The notes under the pieces were generated by a model that was given only the letters and a program-made list of their open reading frames with translations, was not told the origin of the DNA and made no database searches. Source: Paenibacillus sp. KS-LC4 (GTDB lineage Bacteria; Bacillota; Bacilli; Paenibacillales; Paenibacillaceae). Taken from it: 64,000 bases of DNA. Shown here piece by piece: positions 14,869-23,878 of this stretch. Position 1 is the first letter of the stretch, and every line of letters begins with the position of its first letter. A program made the translations under genes and the position numbers. The stretch covers positions 2,374,501 through 2,438,500 of the forward strand of contig NZ_CP145905.1 in the NCBI RefSeq assembly GCF_036894955.1, read 5' to 3'.

Positions 14869-16710
14869 ATGCAAGCAAGAGAGAACATTCGGAACATCGC
14901 GATTATCGCGCACGTTGACCATGGCAAAACAACATTGGTTGACAAACTGCTTCAGCAATCAGGAACTTTCCGTGAGAACGAAGCGGTTCAGGAGCGTGCG
15001 ATGGACTCCAACGATCTAGAGCGTGAGCGCGGCATTACCATTTTGGCGAAAAATACTGCGATTACGTACAAAGATTATTTGATCAACATCGTTGATACAC
15101 CAGGACATGCTGACTTTGGCGGCGAGGTTGAACGTATTATGAAAATGGTTGACGGCGTATTGCTCGTCGTTGATGCTTTCGAGGGCTGCATGCCGCAAAC
15201 GAAATTCGTATTGCGCAAAGCATTGGAATCGAACCTTAAGCCTATCGTCGTATTGAACAAAATTGACCGTCCTAATGCTCGTCCATCAGAAGTTGTGGAT
15301 GAGGTGCTTGACCTGTTCATCGAGCTAGGTGCAAGTGATGAGCAACTGGAGTTTAATGTCGTTTATGCTTCCGCATTGATGGGGACTTCCAGCCTTGACC
15401 CTGACAAACAAGATGAGAACATGGAAGCGATGTATGAAACTATCATTAAACATATTCCTTCCCCAACAGAGAATGTAGAGGAGCCACTGCAATATTTGGT
15501 GACGCTGCTTGATTATAATGAGTACTTGGGGCGTATTGCGGTGGGCCGTGTAAACCGTGGTATCGTTCGTCAAGGACAAACCGTTGCCGTTATGACGCGC
15601 GATGGCGGCAAGAAGCAGGCTAGAATTGAGAAGCTGTTCGGCTTCCAAGGTCTGAAACGGATTGAAATCGAAGAAGCAGGCGCTGGCGACATTGTAGCGA
15701 TTGCAGGTATTAAAGATATTAACATCGGTGAGACGATTGCTGATCCAGCAAATCCGGAAGCATTGCCGGTACTGAAAATTGACGAGCCAACGCTGCAAAT
15801 GACGTTCCTTGTCAACAACAGTCCTTTTGCTGGCCGCGAGGGCAAATGGGTTACTTCCCGTAAACTCCGCGAGCGTCTGTTCAAGGAGCTTGAGACGGAT
15901 GTTGCTTTGCGCGTAGATGAAACGGATAGCCCGGATGCTTTTATCGTATCGGGACGCGGTGAGCTTCACTTGACGATTCTGATCGAGAACATGCGTCGTG
16001 AAGGCTTTGAGCTTCAAGTATCGAAGCCGGAAGTAATCGTTAAGGAAATTGACGGCGTGAAGCAGGAGCCTTACGAGGGTCTGATCATTGACGTGCCGGA
16101 AGAAAGCATGGGCGCGGTTATGGAGAGCCTTGGCTCACGCAAAGCTGAAATGGTCAATATGGTGAACAATGGCACAGGCCAAGTTCGCTTGGAGTTCATC
16201 ATCCCTGCTCGCGGTCTTATCGGCTACCGTACGTCGTTCCTTACCCTTACACGCGGCTACGGCATTATGAACCATGCGTTTGACAGCTACGGTCCGCTTG
16301 CCGGCTCTGGTGTTGGCGGCCGTCACCAAGGCGTGCTTGTCGCTACTGAGAATGGCGTATCGACTTTCTATGGCATGATGGGCGTAGAGGATCGTGGTAT
16401 TCAGTTCCTGGAGCCAGGTACTGAAATTTACGAAGGCATGATCGTTGGCGAGCACACGCGTGACAACGATATTGTCGTTAACATTTGTAAAGAAAAACAA
16501 TTGACGAATATTCGTTCCGCTGGTAAAGACGATACCGTTAAGCTCAAAACGCCTCGTCTGTTCTCCCTGGAGAGCGCGCTTGAGTATTTGAATGATGACG
16601 AATATTGCGAAATTACGCCGAAGTCGATTCGTCTTCGCAAAAAAATCTTGAACAAAAGCGAACGCGAGCGTGCAGAAAAACAACGCAAAACATCACAAGC
16701 TGGCGTTTAA
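14869..16710 (+). CDS. typA: Ribosome-associated GTPase TypA/BipA
   Basis: This 613-residue translational GTPase acts in ribosome assembly and stress or cold adaptation. G motifs are [10 protein letters not shown] (G1), ERGITI (G2), [14 protein letters not shown] (G3) and NKIDRPNAR (G4). EF-G-like domains III and V follow, with the BipA-specific C-terminal domain ending near [21 protein letters not shown] precedes ATG. ylaH follows 32 bases later, matching the Bacillus ylaG-ylaH order. Confidence 0.97.
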   Translation: MQARENIRNIAIIAHVDHGKTTLVDKLLQQSGTFRENEAVQERAMDSNDLERERGITILAKNTAITYKDYLINIVDTPGHADFGGEVERIMKMVDGVLLVVDAFEGCMPQTKFVLRKALESNLKPIVVLNKIDRPNARPSEVVDEVLDLFIELGASDEQLEFNVVYASALMGTSSLDPDKQDENMEAMYETIIKHIPSPTENVEEPLQYLVTLLDYNEYLGRIAVGRVNRGIVRQGQTVAVMTRDGGKKQARIEKLFGFQGLKRIEIEEAGAGDIVAIAGIKDINIGETIADPANPEALPVLKIDEPTLQMTFLVNNSPFAGREGKWVTSRKLRERLFKELETDVALRVDETDSPDAFIVSGRGELHLTILIENMRREGFELQVSKPEVIVKEIDGVKQEPYEGLIIDVPEESMGAVMESLGSRKAEMVNMVNNGTGQVRLEFIIPARGLIGYRTSFLTLTRGYGIMNHAFDSYGPLAGSGVGGRHQGVLVATENGVSTFYGMMGVEDRGIQFLEPGTEIYEGMIVGEHTRDNDIVVNICKEKQLTNIRSAGKDDTVKLKTPRLFSLESALEYLNDDEYCEITPKSIRLRKKILNKSERERAEKQRKTSQAGV

Positions 16711-16742
16711 GGCGCTAGCCGCCTGATTGGAGGTTTAACGGC

Positions 16743-17066
16743 ATGCAGCAATGGTTTAGTGAACATTGGGTCGTTTCTTATTTGCTCATATTAGGATTCA
16801 CGATTTATATTTTCAATACCGTGTTTCGGGCGAATAATGCGAAGCTGCCAATTTTAAAGGAAGTACTGGTGTACATTTTGATCGTATTCGGTTCTTTCGT
16901 GCTTTGGATTTTACAGGTGGATTCGCTGCCGATTATTCAATGTATGGGAATTGCTGTATTAATGATGCTTATGCTTCGCGGTCGCCAGCTGTATGACAAG
17001 CTGCAAAGTAAACGGGCAGGCAAGCACGCTGTAAAGGAATCAGACTCCGGAAGTAACGGCATATGA
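16743..17066 (+). CDS. ylaH: YlaH-like small membrane protein
   Basis: This 107-residue protein has three hydrophobic segments (about 10-27, 39-57 and 63-80) and a charged C-tail. Its position directly after typA and the sequence FRANNAKLPILKEVLVYILI match the YlaH family of Bacillus, whose function is unknown. The GGAGG ribosome site is 9 bases before ATG. A strong hairpin follows. Confidence 0.8.
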   Translation: MQQWFSEHWVVSYLLILGFTIYIFNTVFRANNAKLPILKEVLVYILIVFGSFVLWILQVDSLPIIQCMGIAVLMMLMLRGRQLYDKLQSKRAGKHAVKESDSGSNGI

Positions 17067-17104
17067 GACGTTAGCGTGTTCTTAAGATCGGATCTGCCTT
17101 CTAC

Positions 17105-17146
17105 AGCAGCGATATCCGCGAGAATTCGTGGGTATCGCTGCTTCTT
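17105..17146 (+). terminator. Terminator after typA-ylaH
   Basis: AGCAGCGATA (17105-17114) pairs with TATCGCTGCT (17133-17142), and inner bases CC/GG extend the stem. Only a weak T run (TTCTTTG) follows, so efficiency may be partial. Confidence 0.65.
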
Positions 17147-17194
17147 TGCGTAACAAGGCAGAAACGAAATACAACGGATTTGAAGGTGGTTGCT

Positions 17195-18253
17195 ATGACC
17201 GAAGGCTCTAAAGGATTACCCCCAAGAACGGCTGCAAGCAGGCCGGGTAGTGCGAAGAAAACAGCTCCAAAGCCTAAGAAGAAAAAGAAAAAAGGCAGCG
17301 TATGGATCAAAATTATGTTTGCCGTGCTTTCTGTTCTTATTCTAATTATGTTTTATGTCGGTTATCTTGCTTACGTCGCTACCAATGCGGTTGATACGAT
17401 TGGTACAGTGAATAATATCGTCGTTCCAGAAGAGGAGTCCGTTAAGAAAAAACCTACGGGCATGGTGCTGCTCGGTATTGATTCTCGTGAAAATGGCGGA
17501 GGTTTAAATACCGACGTTATGCTGGTCGCCATTTTTAATCCGAATACAAAATCAGCTTCCGTCGTCTCGATTCCACGTGATTCGGTGCTGCAAGTAGACG
17601 GGTATCGCGAGCGGAAGGCGAATGCGAATTACAGTACTTTCTTCAATAATGCCCGCACCGAGAAAAAAATGGACAAAGAAGCGGCAGAGAAGGAAGCAAA
17701 AAAAGAAATTCGTGATATGCTGTCGAAATATTTTGGCGTTGATTTGAAGTATACCGGTATTATTAACTTTAAAGGCTTTACCGACGTTGTTGATGCGCTT
17801 GATGGCGTTGAGGTGAATGTTGAGATGGATATGCGTTACCGAGATACGGCCGATGGCACAAACATTAATTTGAGCAAGGGCCAGCAGGTGCTGGATGGAA
17901 AAAATGCCCTCGATTATGTGCGCTATCGCAAATCGAATCAGGGAACGGCTGAGTCCAGCGACTTTGACCGCAATCGCCGGGAGATGGAAGTCATCGGAGC
18001 GATTTTTGATAAAATGAAATCGTTTGAGGGCGTTACGAAATATGATAAGGTCATCGGGGCAGTCGGCAATAATTTGACGCTCGATATGCCTCCATCCGAA
18101 ATTAAAAATATGCTGAGTACATATTTGGGCATGGGCAGCTCCGACATTGCGTTCCAAGCGTTAAGTGGAACATGGAAGAGCCCATATGTATATGTTGATT
18201 CTACATCCCTTGAAGAAGCACGTGCGGTGCTTCAGGCAAAAATGGCTGAATAA
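17195..18253 (+). CDS. LytR-CpsA-Psr (LCP) family cell-wall ligase
   Basis: This 352-residue membrane-anchored enzyme probably attaches teichoic acid or other glycopolymers to peptidoglycan. A very basic N-tail (KKTAPKPKKKKKKGSVW) precedes one membrane helix (about residues 37-60). The extracellular LCP domain follows: MVLLGIDSRENGG, VVSIPRDSVL, the pyrophosphate-binding arginines, LDYVRYRKSN and DFDRNRREMEV. ATG 17195 follows GAAGGTGG; TTG 17180 is a weaker in-frame option. It is inserted between ylaH and ylaJ in this block. Confidence 0.9.
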   Translation: MTEGSKGLPPRTAASRPGSAKKTAPKPKKKKKKGSVWIKIMFAVLSVLILIMFYVGYLAYVATNAVDTIGTVNNIVVPEEESVKKKPTGMVLLGIDSRENGGGLNTDVMLVAIFNPNTKSASVVSIPRDSVLQVDGYRERKANANYSTFFNNARTEKKMDKEAAEKEAKKEIRDMLSKYFGVDLKYTGIINFKGFTDVVDALDGVEVNVEMDMRYRDTADGTNINLSKGQQVLDGKNALDYVRYRKSNQGTAESSDFDRNRREMEVIGAIFDKMKSFEGVTKYDKVIGAVGNNLTLDMPPSEIKNMLSTYLGMGSSDIAFQALSGTWKSPYVYVDSTSLEEARAVLQAKMAE

Positions 18254-18334
18254 CCATAGACGTTGGATTCAATAATGGCTATAATAGGAGCTAAGGATAC
18301 CGAATGCTATTCCTGTTAGAAGGAGGTCATGCTG

Positions 18335-18550
18335 ATGACCGTGTTCCTAGCCGCCAATTTCGAGCAAATCATCGAAGCTGATAGCATGCCTCGTTTTAAG
18401 CGTGGCTTTGCAGGCGTGGCTATGACGGCAGCAGCTTGTCCAACAGCCGTATCGGTTATCTATACTTCTCATGAACAAGTATGTACGTCTATAAGAAAGC
18501 CTGACGATCTAAGGATCGTCAGGCTTTCTGTGCGTTTGCATGAGCGTTAA
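18335..18550 (+). CDS. Doubtful 71-codon ORF with strong ribosome site, runs through a terminator
   Basis: A very good AGAAGGAGG (18318-18326) sits before ATG 18335 (ATG 18329 is too close). The product would begin MTVFLAANFEQIIEADSMPR, with no recognisable domain. Its last third is encoded by the perfect 16-base hairpin at 18494-18529, which is otherwise the shared terminator of convergent genes. Either it is a real small gene, translated while the hairpin is melted by ribosomes, or the strong site is a relic. The strength of the ribosome site is the only positive evidence. Confidence 0.3.
   Translation: MTVFLAANFEQIIEADSMPRFKRGFAGVAMTAAACPTAVSVIYTSHEQVCTSIRKPDDLRIVRLSVRLHER
18494..18529. 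terminator. Bidirectional terminator between LCP gene and ylaJ
   Basis: AGAAAGCCTGACGATC and its exact complement (18514-18529) form a perfect 16-base stem with loop TAAG. The ends read TTTCT on both strands, fitting two convergent genes. Confidence 0.85.
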
Positions 18551-19176
18551 TGCTTGTCCACATTCGTTGCATGCTTTTGAATTTGCTTCTCACGGAGCTG
18601 ATGCTCGTGCTCCTGCATGTGAGATTGGGTGTGCGATTGCGTCTGTGACGGAGGCTGCTCCGGTTGATGTGGCGTTACATTGCGTGGTATTTGCGGGATG
18701 ATGCGGCTGATAATATCGGCCATTTCTTCAGCGAAGCCCGTTATCGGCTTTCCGCGCCGAATATCGGCTCCCATTTCCTTCAACCGCTGAGAGACATCCA
18801 TATCTGCTGTTACGACAGCATCCATGCCGTAAGGATCTTTATGGAAAGCCTCGGCAACGGAATATTTAATCGTACCGACACGTGCGCGATCCAGCTTGCT
18901 GTCGATATCAATGCCGACAACGGCTGTTTTGCCCAGCACGACGCAATGGGCATTGTTTACGCCGCGAACGCCTTTTGCCAGCTTTTCAAGATGCTCAGCA
19001 ACTTCCTTATTTGTTTTTAATGGTTTAATGGAATCTTCCGCAAGCTGCTGCGCCTTTACTGCGCCATTCGCATGATTTTGATGTGGAGAGGGTGATGCCA
19101 TTTCGTTTCGCTTGACGGTGCTGCAACCAGCCGCAATAACAGCGATTGCGATTATAACCAATAACCGTTTATACAC
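18547..19176 (-). CDS. ylaJ: YhcN/YlaJ-family sporulation lipoprotein
   Basis: This 209-residue secreted lipoprotein has signal peptide YKRLLVIIAIAVIAAGC, with the lipid cysteine about residue 18. The core VRGVNNAHCVVLGKTAVVGI and KDPYGMDAVVTADMDVSQRL is typical of YhcN/YlaJ proteins of the forespore inner membrane. The tail is a glutamine/histidine-rich repeat (SQTQSHTQSHMQEHEHQL). I chose GTG at 19176, 5 bases after GAGGTGG; an in-frame GTG three codons earlier (19185) lies in that ribosome site. The ylaJ-ylaK neighbourhood matches Bacillus, though here the gene faces the other way. Confidence 0.85.
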   Translation of the reverse strand: MYKRLLVIIAIAVIAAGCSTVKRNEMASPSPHQNHANGAVKAQQLAEDSIKPLKTNKEVAEHLEKLAKGVRGVNNAHCVVLGKTAVVGIDIDSKLDRARVGTIKYSVAEAFHKDPYGMDAVVTADMDVSQRLKEMGADIRRGKPITGFAEEMADIISRIIPQIPRNVTPHQPEQPPSQTQSHTQSHMQEHEHQLREKQIQKHATNVDKH

Positions 19177-19293
19177 GTGAGCCACCTCGTCTTTCTTGTT
19201 GCAGATCGTTATGTCAGAACCTAGTGTGCCCGCAGTATAGTATCGCTATGTATAGGCCTTTCAATTGAATGTCCACGCCGGGAGGGTTTTTTC

Positions 19294-20625
19294 ATGAAAA
19301 AAATATTCGTGCTCGATACAAATGTGCTGCTTCATGATCCGCAAGCGATCTTCGCCTTTGGCGATAATGAAGTAATCATTCCCGCTGTGGTATTGGAAGA
19401 GATTGACTCCAAGAAAAGATTGGCTGATGAGCTTGGCCGCAATGCCCGCTCTATCTCGCGCACGCTCGATAAAATGCGTGAGCAAGGGCGGCTTCACGAA
19501 GGTATTCCGCTGCCTGGCGGCGGCATTCTCAAGGTAGAATTAAATCACCGCAGCTTCGTGCGGGTGCAGGAAATGTTCGGTGAGATGTCCAATGACAACC
19601 GAATACTGGCAGTAGCACTGAATTATCATTTAGAGCAATTGGATCGTCAGGAAATAAGCTCTGTCGTGCTAGTGAGTAAGGACGTGCTCGTCCGCATTAA
19701 AGCGGATGTGCTCGGGCTAATGGCAGAAGATTACATGTCTGACCGCATTGTAGCGCCTTCTGATGTATACGCCGGTTATGTGACGTTGTTCGTTCATCCT
19801 TCGATTATTGACGAGTTTTATTCGTACCGGTTTTTGACGGTGAAAAATTTACAGCTTGGCAGCAGGCTGAATCCGAATGAATTCGTCATACTGCGAGATG
19901 AAATGGGCACCTCCAAATCCGCGCTGCTTAAGGTGTCGCAGGATGGTTTGAAGCTGGAACCGCTGTTCCTCAGCAATGATCCAGTGTGGGGCATTACGGC
20001 CCGCAACGCTCAGCAGCGCATGGCGCTGGAATTGCTGCTTAACGATGAAATTCCGCTTGTCACCTTAACGGGTAAAGCTGGTACAGGCAAAACACTGCTT
20101 GCTCTAGCTTCTGGCCTGCTCAAGGTAGAAGATGAGCATAAATACAAAAAGCTGCTAATTGCTCGTCCGGTCGTACCAATGGGCAAGGATATCGGTTATT
20201 TACCAGGAGAGAAGGAGGAGAAGCTGCGCCCTTGGATGCAGCCGATCTACGACAATTTGGAATATTTATTCGATACGAAAAAATCCGGAGATATTGAAAA
20301 AATATTGATGGGTCTCGGTAGTATTCAAGTAGAAGCGCTGACCTACATTCGCGGTCGTTCTATCCCCGGCCAATTCATTATTATTGATGAGGCGCAGAAC
20401 TTGACCAAGCATGAGGTGAAGACGATTGTATCACGCGTAGGAGAAGGCAGCAAAATCGTCCTCATGGGCGATCCGGAGCAAATCGACCATCCGTATTTGG
20501 ATGCGACAAGCAATGGCTTAACGCATATTGTGGAGCATTTCAAAAAAGAAGGCATCAGCGGCCATATGACACTGGAGAAGGGCGAACGCTCCAAGCTTGC
20601 CCAACTGGCAGCTGATTTGCTTTAA
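19294..20625 (+). CDS. ylaK: PIN-PhoH ATPase YlaK (PhoH2)
   Basis: This 443-residue protein fuses an N-terminal PIN ribonuclease domain to a PhoH ATPase/helicase domain. The PIN part shows VLDTNVLLHDP, EEIDSKK and the later acidic DNRILAVAL. The PhoH part from about residue 240 has Walker A LTGKAGTGKT, Walker B FIIIDEAQN and GDPEQIDHPYLD. PhoH2 proteins unwind and cut RNA. GGGAGGG precedes ATG. It is a single gene with its own terminator. Confidence 0.93.
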   Translation: MKKIFVLDTNVLLHDPQAIFAFGDNEVIIPAVVLEEIDSKKRLADELGRNARSISRTLDKMREQGRLHEGIPLPGGGILKVELNHRSFVRVQEMFGEMSNDNRILAVALNYHLEQLDRQEISSVVLVSKDVLVRIKADVLGLMAEDYMSDRIVAPSDVYAGYVTLFVHPSIIDEFYSYRFLTVKNLQLGSRLNPNEFVILRDEMGTSKSALLKVSQDGLKLEPLFLSNDPVWGITARNAQQRMALELLLNDEIPLVTLTGKAGTGKTLLALASGLLKVEDEHKYKKLLIARPVVPMGKDIGYLPGEKEEKLRPWMQPIYDNLEYLFDTKKSGDIEKILMGLGSIQVEALTYIRGRSIPGQFIIIDEAQNLTKHEVKTIVSRVGEGSKIVLMGDPEQIDHPYLDATSNGLTHIVEHFKKEGISGHMTLEKGERSKLAQLAADLL

Positions 20626-20651
20626 GAGCTGAATGATAGTTTTGCATAAGT

Positions 20652-20681
20652 GGACTGCGACGAAAAAAGCGCAGTCCTTTT
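20652..20681 (+). terminator. Terminator of ylaK
   Basis: GGACTGCG (20652-20659) pairs with CGCAGTCC (20670-20677) and is followed by TTTTCTCT. Confidence 0.85.
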
Positions 20682-20725
20682 CTCTGTGCCTTCATCTATT
20701 CCATCAATCCCCGCTCTCTACTAAC

Positions 20726-20755
20726 TTGGACAATACTTGTATTAATTGCTATGAT
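20726..20755 (+). promoter_or_regulatory. Candidate sigma-A promoter of the solute-binding protein gene
   Basis: TTGGAC (20726-20731) and TATGAT (20750-20755) lie 18 bases apart, about 40 bases before GTG 20796. Confidence 0.6.
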
Positions 20756-20795
20756 ATAAAATGTGCCGAGATGATGGCGGAGGGGAAGGGTTGCT

Positions 20796-22103
20796 GTGTC
20801 GATTAGGAAATACGCTACAATGACAGCGGTATTGGCTTTATTCATTATTATTTTTCTTCTATTAAACTTTAGCGATAGCACCCTCAATCGGGCTGAAAAT
20901 TTAAATAGAGATACGAATGCCGAGCCGGCGGGCGGAGAAGAGCAGGCAGATCAATCGCAAATTTTAAATGTAACCGTTTCCATGGCTGAGGATGAGTTTT
21001 CTAAGCTTAAGGAAGCGACAAATAGCTATCAAATGAAGCATGTCAATACAATGGTCAAGCTGACGAATATTGCGGATGAAGGCGATGGCTATGCTCAGTG
21101 GAAAAAAGCACTGGAGCTTGGAGCGGCACCCGATATAATGCTCATGAATAGCGAATGGGTACGCGAGTTTGCAGTACGCGGCTTGTTGAATCCCGTCGAT
21201 GTCCCAAGCACCTCTGACACGATGGCAGAGCGGCCCGCGAGGCTGCTTGATCCGCTGAGGTGGAACAGCTATTTGTGGGGTATCCCTGCTGATGCCAATC
21301 CCTATGTGACCGTGTGGAACAAGACATTGCTCGCTGATGCAGGCTTATCGAAGCCGCCAGCGGATTGGAGTGCTTTTACCAATCTGCTTCATAAGCTGGA
21401 AAGTGGTGCAAAAGCTTGGCAGGCGCTATATGTAGAGCCTCATAATGTCGCATCCCTGCTAGTTTGGCTCGACGAATGGACAGCTGCAGGAGAAGGGGCT
21501 GGAGCGTCCTATTTGAAATTTGACAGCAAGGCTGTGCAGGAACAGCTAAAACGCCTAGACTCGATTTCCGGACGAATTACTTCGTCAGCTTTGGCAGATT
21601 ATAGCTTGTCCATTGGCACGCAAATGGAGGAACGGCATATCGTCGCTGCAAGTATTCCTTGGTCCATTTACAGCAAGCTTTCCGCGAAGGAGCAAAATAA
21701 GCTGCTGCTTGATAAAGGTGCGATGCATGATGTGTGGCTTGGAAGCAGGAGCTATGTCGTCGCGGGAACGAGTGAAATGAAAGAAGAAGCGTTTACGTGG
21801 ATTAAAGAAATGGTGGAGATTGGCGGGCAGCAGCAAAGCTATGCTTTAACAGGGAAGCTGCCCGCCAAAAACTCCTTGTATACAGGGGGCGAAAATAGTA
21901 TAGAAAGCGGTACGGCGAAAGCCGGAGGTCCACCGCAATGGTGGCTTAAGGTGCTCAATGGCGAGCCTTCCGCTCAGCCGCCCGATCCTGACTGGCACGA
22001 GCGCTTCCTGCATACGCAGCTGCTTTGGCAGCAATATGTAGAAGGTGAAATCACGATGAAAGCATTTATCCAAACTATACAAGCTATAGGGAAACCCCTA
22101 TAG
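20796..22103 (+). CDS. Extracellular solute-binding protein, family 1-like, membrane anchored
   Basis: This 435-residue protein has one N-terminal hydrophobic helix (about residues 9-24) but no lipobox cysteine, so it is probably tethered by the uncleaved helix. The rest matches periplasmic sugar-binding proteins: GAAPDIMLMNSEWVREFAVRGLLNPVD, LWGIPADANPYVTVWNKTLL, ADWSAFTNLLHKL. No permease or ATPase genes accompany it, so it may serve a distant transporter or have a sensing role. Its stop overlaps the stop of the convergent coiled-coil gene by six bases. GTG is preceded by GGGGAAGGG. Confidence 0.85.
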   Translation: MSIRKYATMTAVLALFIIIFLLLNFSDSTLNRAENLNRDTNAEPAGGEEQADQSQILNVTVSMAEDEFSKLKEATNSYQMKHVNTMVKLTNIADEGDGYAQWKKALELGAAPDIMLMNSEWVREFAVRGLLNPVDVPSTSDTMAERPARLLDPLRWNSYLWGIPADANPYVTVWNKTLLADAGLSKPPADWSAFTNLLHKLESGAKAWQALYVEPHNVASLLVWLDEWTAAGEGAGASYLKFDSKAVQEQLKRLDSISGRITSSALADYSLSIGTQMEERHIVAASIPWSIYSKLSAKEQNKLLLDKGAMHDVWLGSRSYVVAGTSEMKEEAFTWIKEMVEIGGQQQSYALTGKLPAKNSLYTGGENSIESGTAKAGGPPQWWLKVLNGEPSAQPPDPDWHERFLHTQLLWQQYVEGEITMKAFIQTIQAIGKPL

Positions 22104-23189
22104 CTTAACTTGCAAGGTTACGATAAGCTCACCGTCTTTAATTTCCACATCGGTTGCTTGCAGGAAGGAAATAATGAAGGAGGGGTAGAAGCCAAGGTCA
22201 AATTGCTTCTCCAGCTCCTGCTTCGTCGTGTCAGGCAACGATAGACCGTTGAATAAAAGCTCGTCTACATGAAAAATAATGCCATTGCGAGGCTCTTGCT
22301 CAACTGTATAATGGCCGCTCACGCTTAATTCCAGCGCATCCCGCTTGCCATATGCAGTTAAGGAGCCATCCTCAAAAGAGAAGGAAAATTGCTCAAAGCG
22401 ATCATCTTGTTCCCGTAGAAACTTATTCAAGGCATCTTCGGGAATACGTATCGTGTAAGTAAGGCCGCTAGTTTCCAAATACTGCTTATTATTTTGCAGC
22501 CAATCAGGCAGCTTCCGCATCGCTTTGGATAAGGCGCTGAAATGCTGTTTGACTTCATAAAGGCCAATTGACTCCCAGTAGCTGGTTAATTCCTCCATCA
22601 TCAGCCGCAGCTTGTCGGCGTCCGAGCGTCCGGCAAGTCCACCTTCTATTTGCTCCTGCAGCGCAAGCACTCTGGTACGCTGCTCTGTGAGCCTTTGCTC
22701 GATTGAGGCGAGCTCTTGCTGCTTCTTGCCGAGTTGCTCGATTCCTTGTGCGAGCTGAGCATATTCCTCCTTGTACAGCTTCATCACATCGCGGTCATGC
22801 GCGAAAATCAAATCCGCATATTCCATGACCATCAAAAAATCCGATATGGATCGTGCTGATAACAAAGCGGTCAGCCAAATATCCCGATCGCCCATATAAT
22901 ATGCACGCAGTACTTTACCGGCTTGCTCGCGTTTGTGTTCGATTTGCTGCTCCTGTTGTTCCAGCGCTTGCTTGGCGCTTGCTGTTTCTTTGGTCAGGTC
23001 GGCCTGTTGTATCTGGATGCGCTTGATTTCATTATCCATTTCAACGACTGACAGACTTTTTTCCAGCAGCAGCCGGGTTTCCTCGCTATTGGAGGGCTCG
23101 GCGAAAGCAGGCATCACACACCAAAGGGTCAGCATGCCAGCCATCAGCGTAATCAGCGCAAGCCGTGTAGGAAAGCTTTGAAATGCCAC
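22098..23189 (-). CDS. Secreted coiled-coil protein, PcsB/CwlO N-domain-like, no catalytic domain
   Basis: This 363-residue protein has a signal peptide ending at VMPAFA-EP (about residue 30). A long coiled coil follows (about 35-200: ADLTKETASAKQALEQQEQQ and LGKKQQELASIEQRLTEQRT) containing the PcsB/CwlO-type insert VLRAYYMGDRDIWLTALLSA. Instead of an NlpC/P60 hydrolase it ends in a beta-rich region (about 240-363) with no Cys-His dyad. It may be a regulator or scaffold of cell-wall hydrolases. GTG 23189 is preceded by AGAGGAGG. It converges with, and overlaps, the solute-binding gene. Confidence 0.75.
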   Translation of the reverse strand: MAFQSFPTRLALITLMAGMLTLWCVMPAFAEPSNSEETRLLLEKSLSVVEMDNEIKRIQIQQADLTKETASAKQALEQQEQQIEHKREQAGKVLRAYYMGDRDIWLTALLSARSISDFLMVMEYADLIFAHDRDVMKLYKEEYAQLAQGIEQLGKKQQELASIEQRLTEQRTRVLALQEQIEGGLAGRSDADKLRLMMEELTSYWESIGLYEVKQHFSALSKAMRKLPDWLQNNKQYLETSGLTYTIRIPEDALNKFLREQDDRFEQFSFSFEDGSLTAYGKRDALELSVSGHYTVEQEPRNGIIFHVDELLFNGLSLPDTTKQELEKQFDLGFYPSFIISFLQATDVEIKDGELIVTLQVKL

Positions 23190-23352
23190 GCTCGGCCTCC
23201 TCTCTTCTTGGCTATATAAAGGGAAGTTGATATCCTACAGCCACCATTATATGCAGCGAATTATTTTATTATATCTTACATTTGGAAAGGCATGAACAGG
23301 ACTATAGGGCAATAATCGCGGCATTTCAGTATATTCAGCCTATTTAGCGCAT

Positions 23353-23394
23353 CAAAAAACGGCGGACCCATGAGGATCACGCCGTCTTTTGCCA
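23353..23394 (-). terminator. Terminator of the DUF2626 gene
   Basis: On the minus strand GACGGCG pairs with CGCCGT across 23359-23392 and is followed by TTTTTTG. Confidence 0.75.
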
Positions 23395-23458
23395 ACATTA
23401 AAGCGGACACAAGGTGAAACGGCCGAAAGCTGTCCTTTGACAGCGCGGCGCGTTTCCT

Positions 23459-23695
23459 CTAGAAAGGATTGCCCATTTGGAACACGGTCCAATATGTAAA
23501 GCCTCCAAATGCAATAATCATGTAGCCCCAGAACATAACGATGTACGTTTTTTCTGTAAAGTTCAAATAGCCTAGAAATACGAAGGCTACTGCTTGGGCA
23601 AAAAACAATAATGCAAATTCTGTCATATGCCCAGCAAACGCCATAAGGCCAATAACAAGGGTCCAAAAGCCCAAAACCCGATACATACGTGCCAT
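23459..23695 (-). CDS. DUF2626 small membrane protein (YqgY-like)
   Basis: This 78-residue protein has three membrane helices and family text MARMYRVLGFW, LLFFAQAVAFVFLGYLNFTE and GFTYWTVFQMGNPF. I chose the internal ATG 23695, 10 bases after AAAGGGGG; an upstream in-frame ATG at 23725 would overlap that site. The Bacillus relative YqgY has no established function. It is a single-gene unit with a strong minus-strand promoter and a terminator. Confidence 0.82.
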   Translation of the reverse strand: MARMYRVLGFWTLVIGLMAFAGHMTEFALLFFAQAVAFVFLGYLNFTEKTYIVMFWGYMIIAFGGFTYWTVFQMGNPF

Positions 23696-23740
23696 ATCTG
23701 TATATCCCCCTTTCGCTTTGGACACGATTTTCTACAGATT

Positions 23741-23769
23741 ATTATAACGTTTGTACAAATAGGTGTAAA
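23741..23769 (-). promoter_or_regulatory. Sigma-A promoter of the DUF2626 gene
   Basis: On the minus strand TTTACA (23769-23764) and a perfect TATAAT (23746-23741) are 17 bases apart, placing the start point near 23734, about 40 bases before the ATG. Confidence 0.8.
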
Positions 23770-23825
23770 CCTGCTATTTCAAAATATAAGCATGAATTAG
23801 TTTGCTCCTAAAAATGCGCTTATAG

Positions 23826-23878
23826 TTCTCGGAGCGAAACGTCCCGCCAGAAGGACGACAAAGTCGTTTTTTGCTTGG
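23826..23878 (+). repeat. Dispersed intergenic repeat, copy 2
   Basis: TTCTCGGAGCGAAACG (23826-23841) is followed by CCAGAAGGACGACAAAGTCG plus TTTTTTGCTTGG (23847-23878). The second part recurs at 9725-9755. The first part recurs, with two changes, at 47226-47241. Confidence 0.75.
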
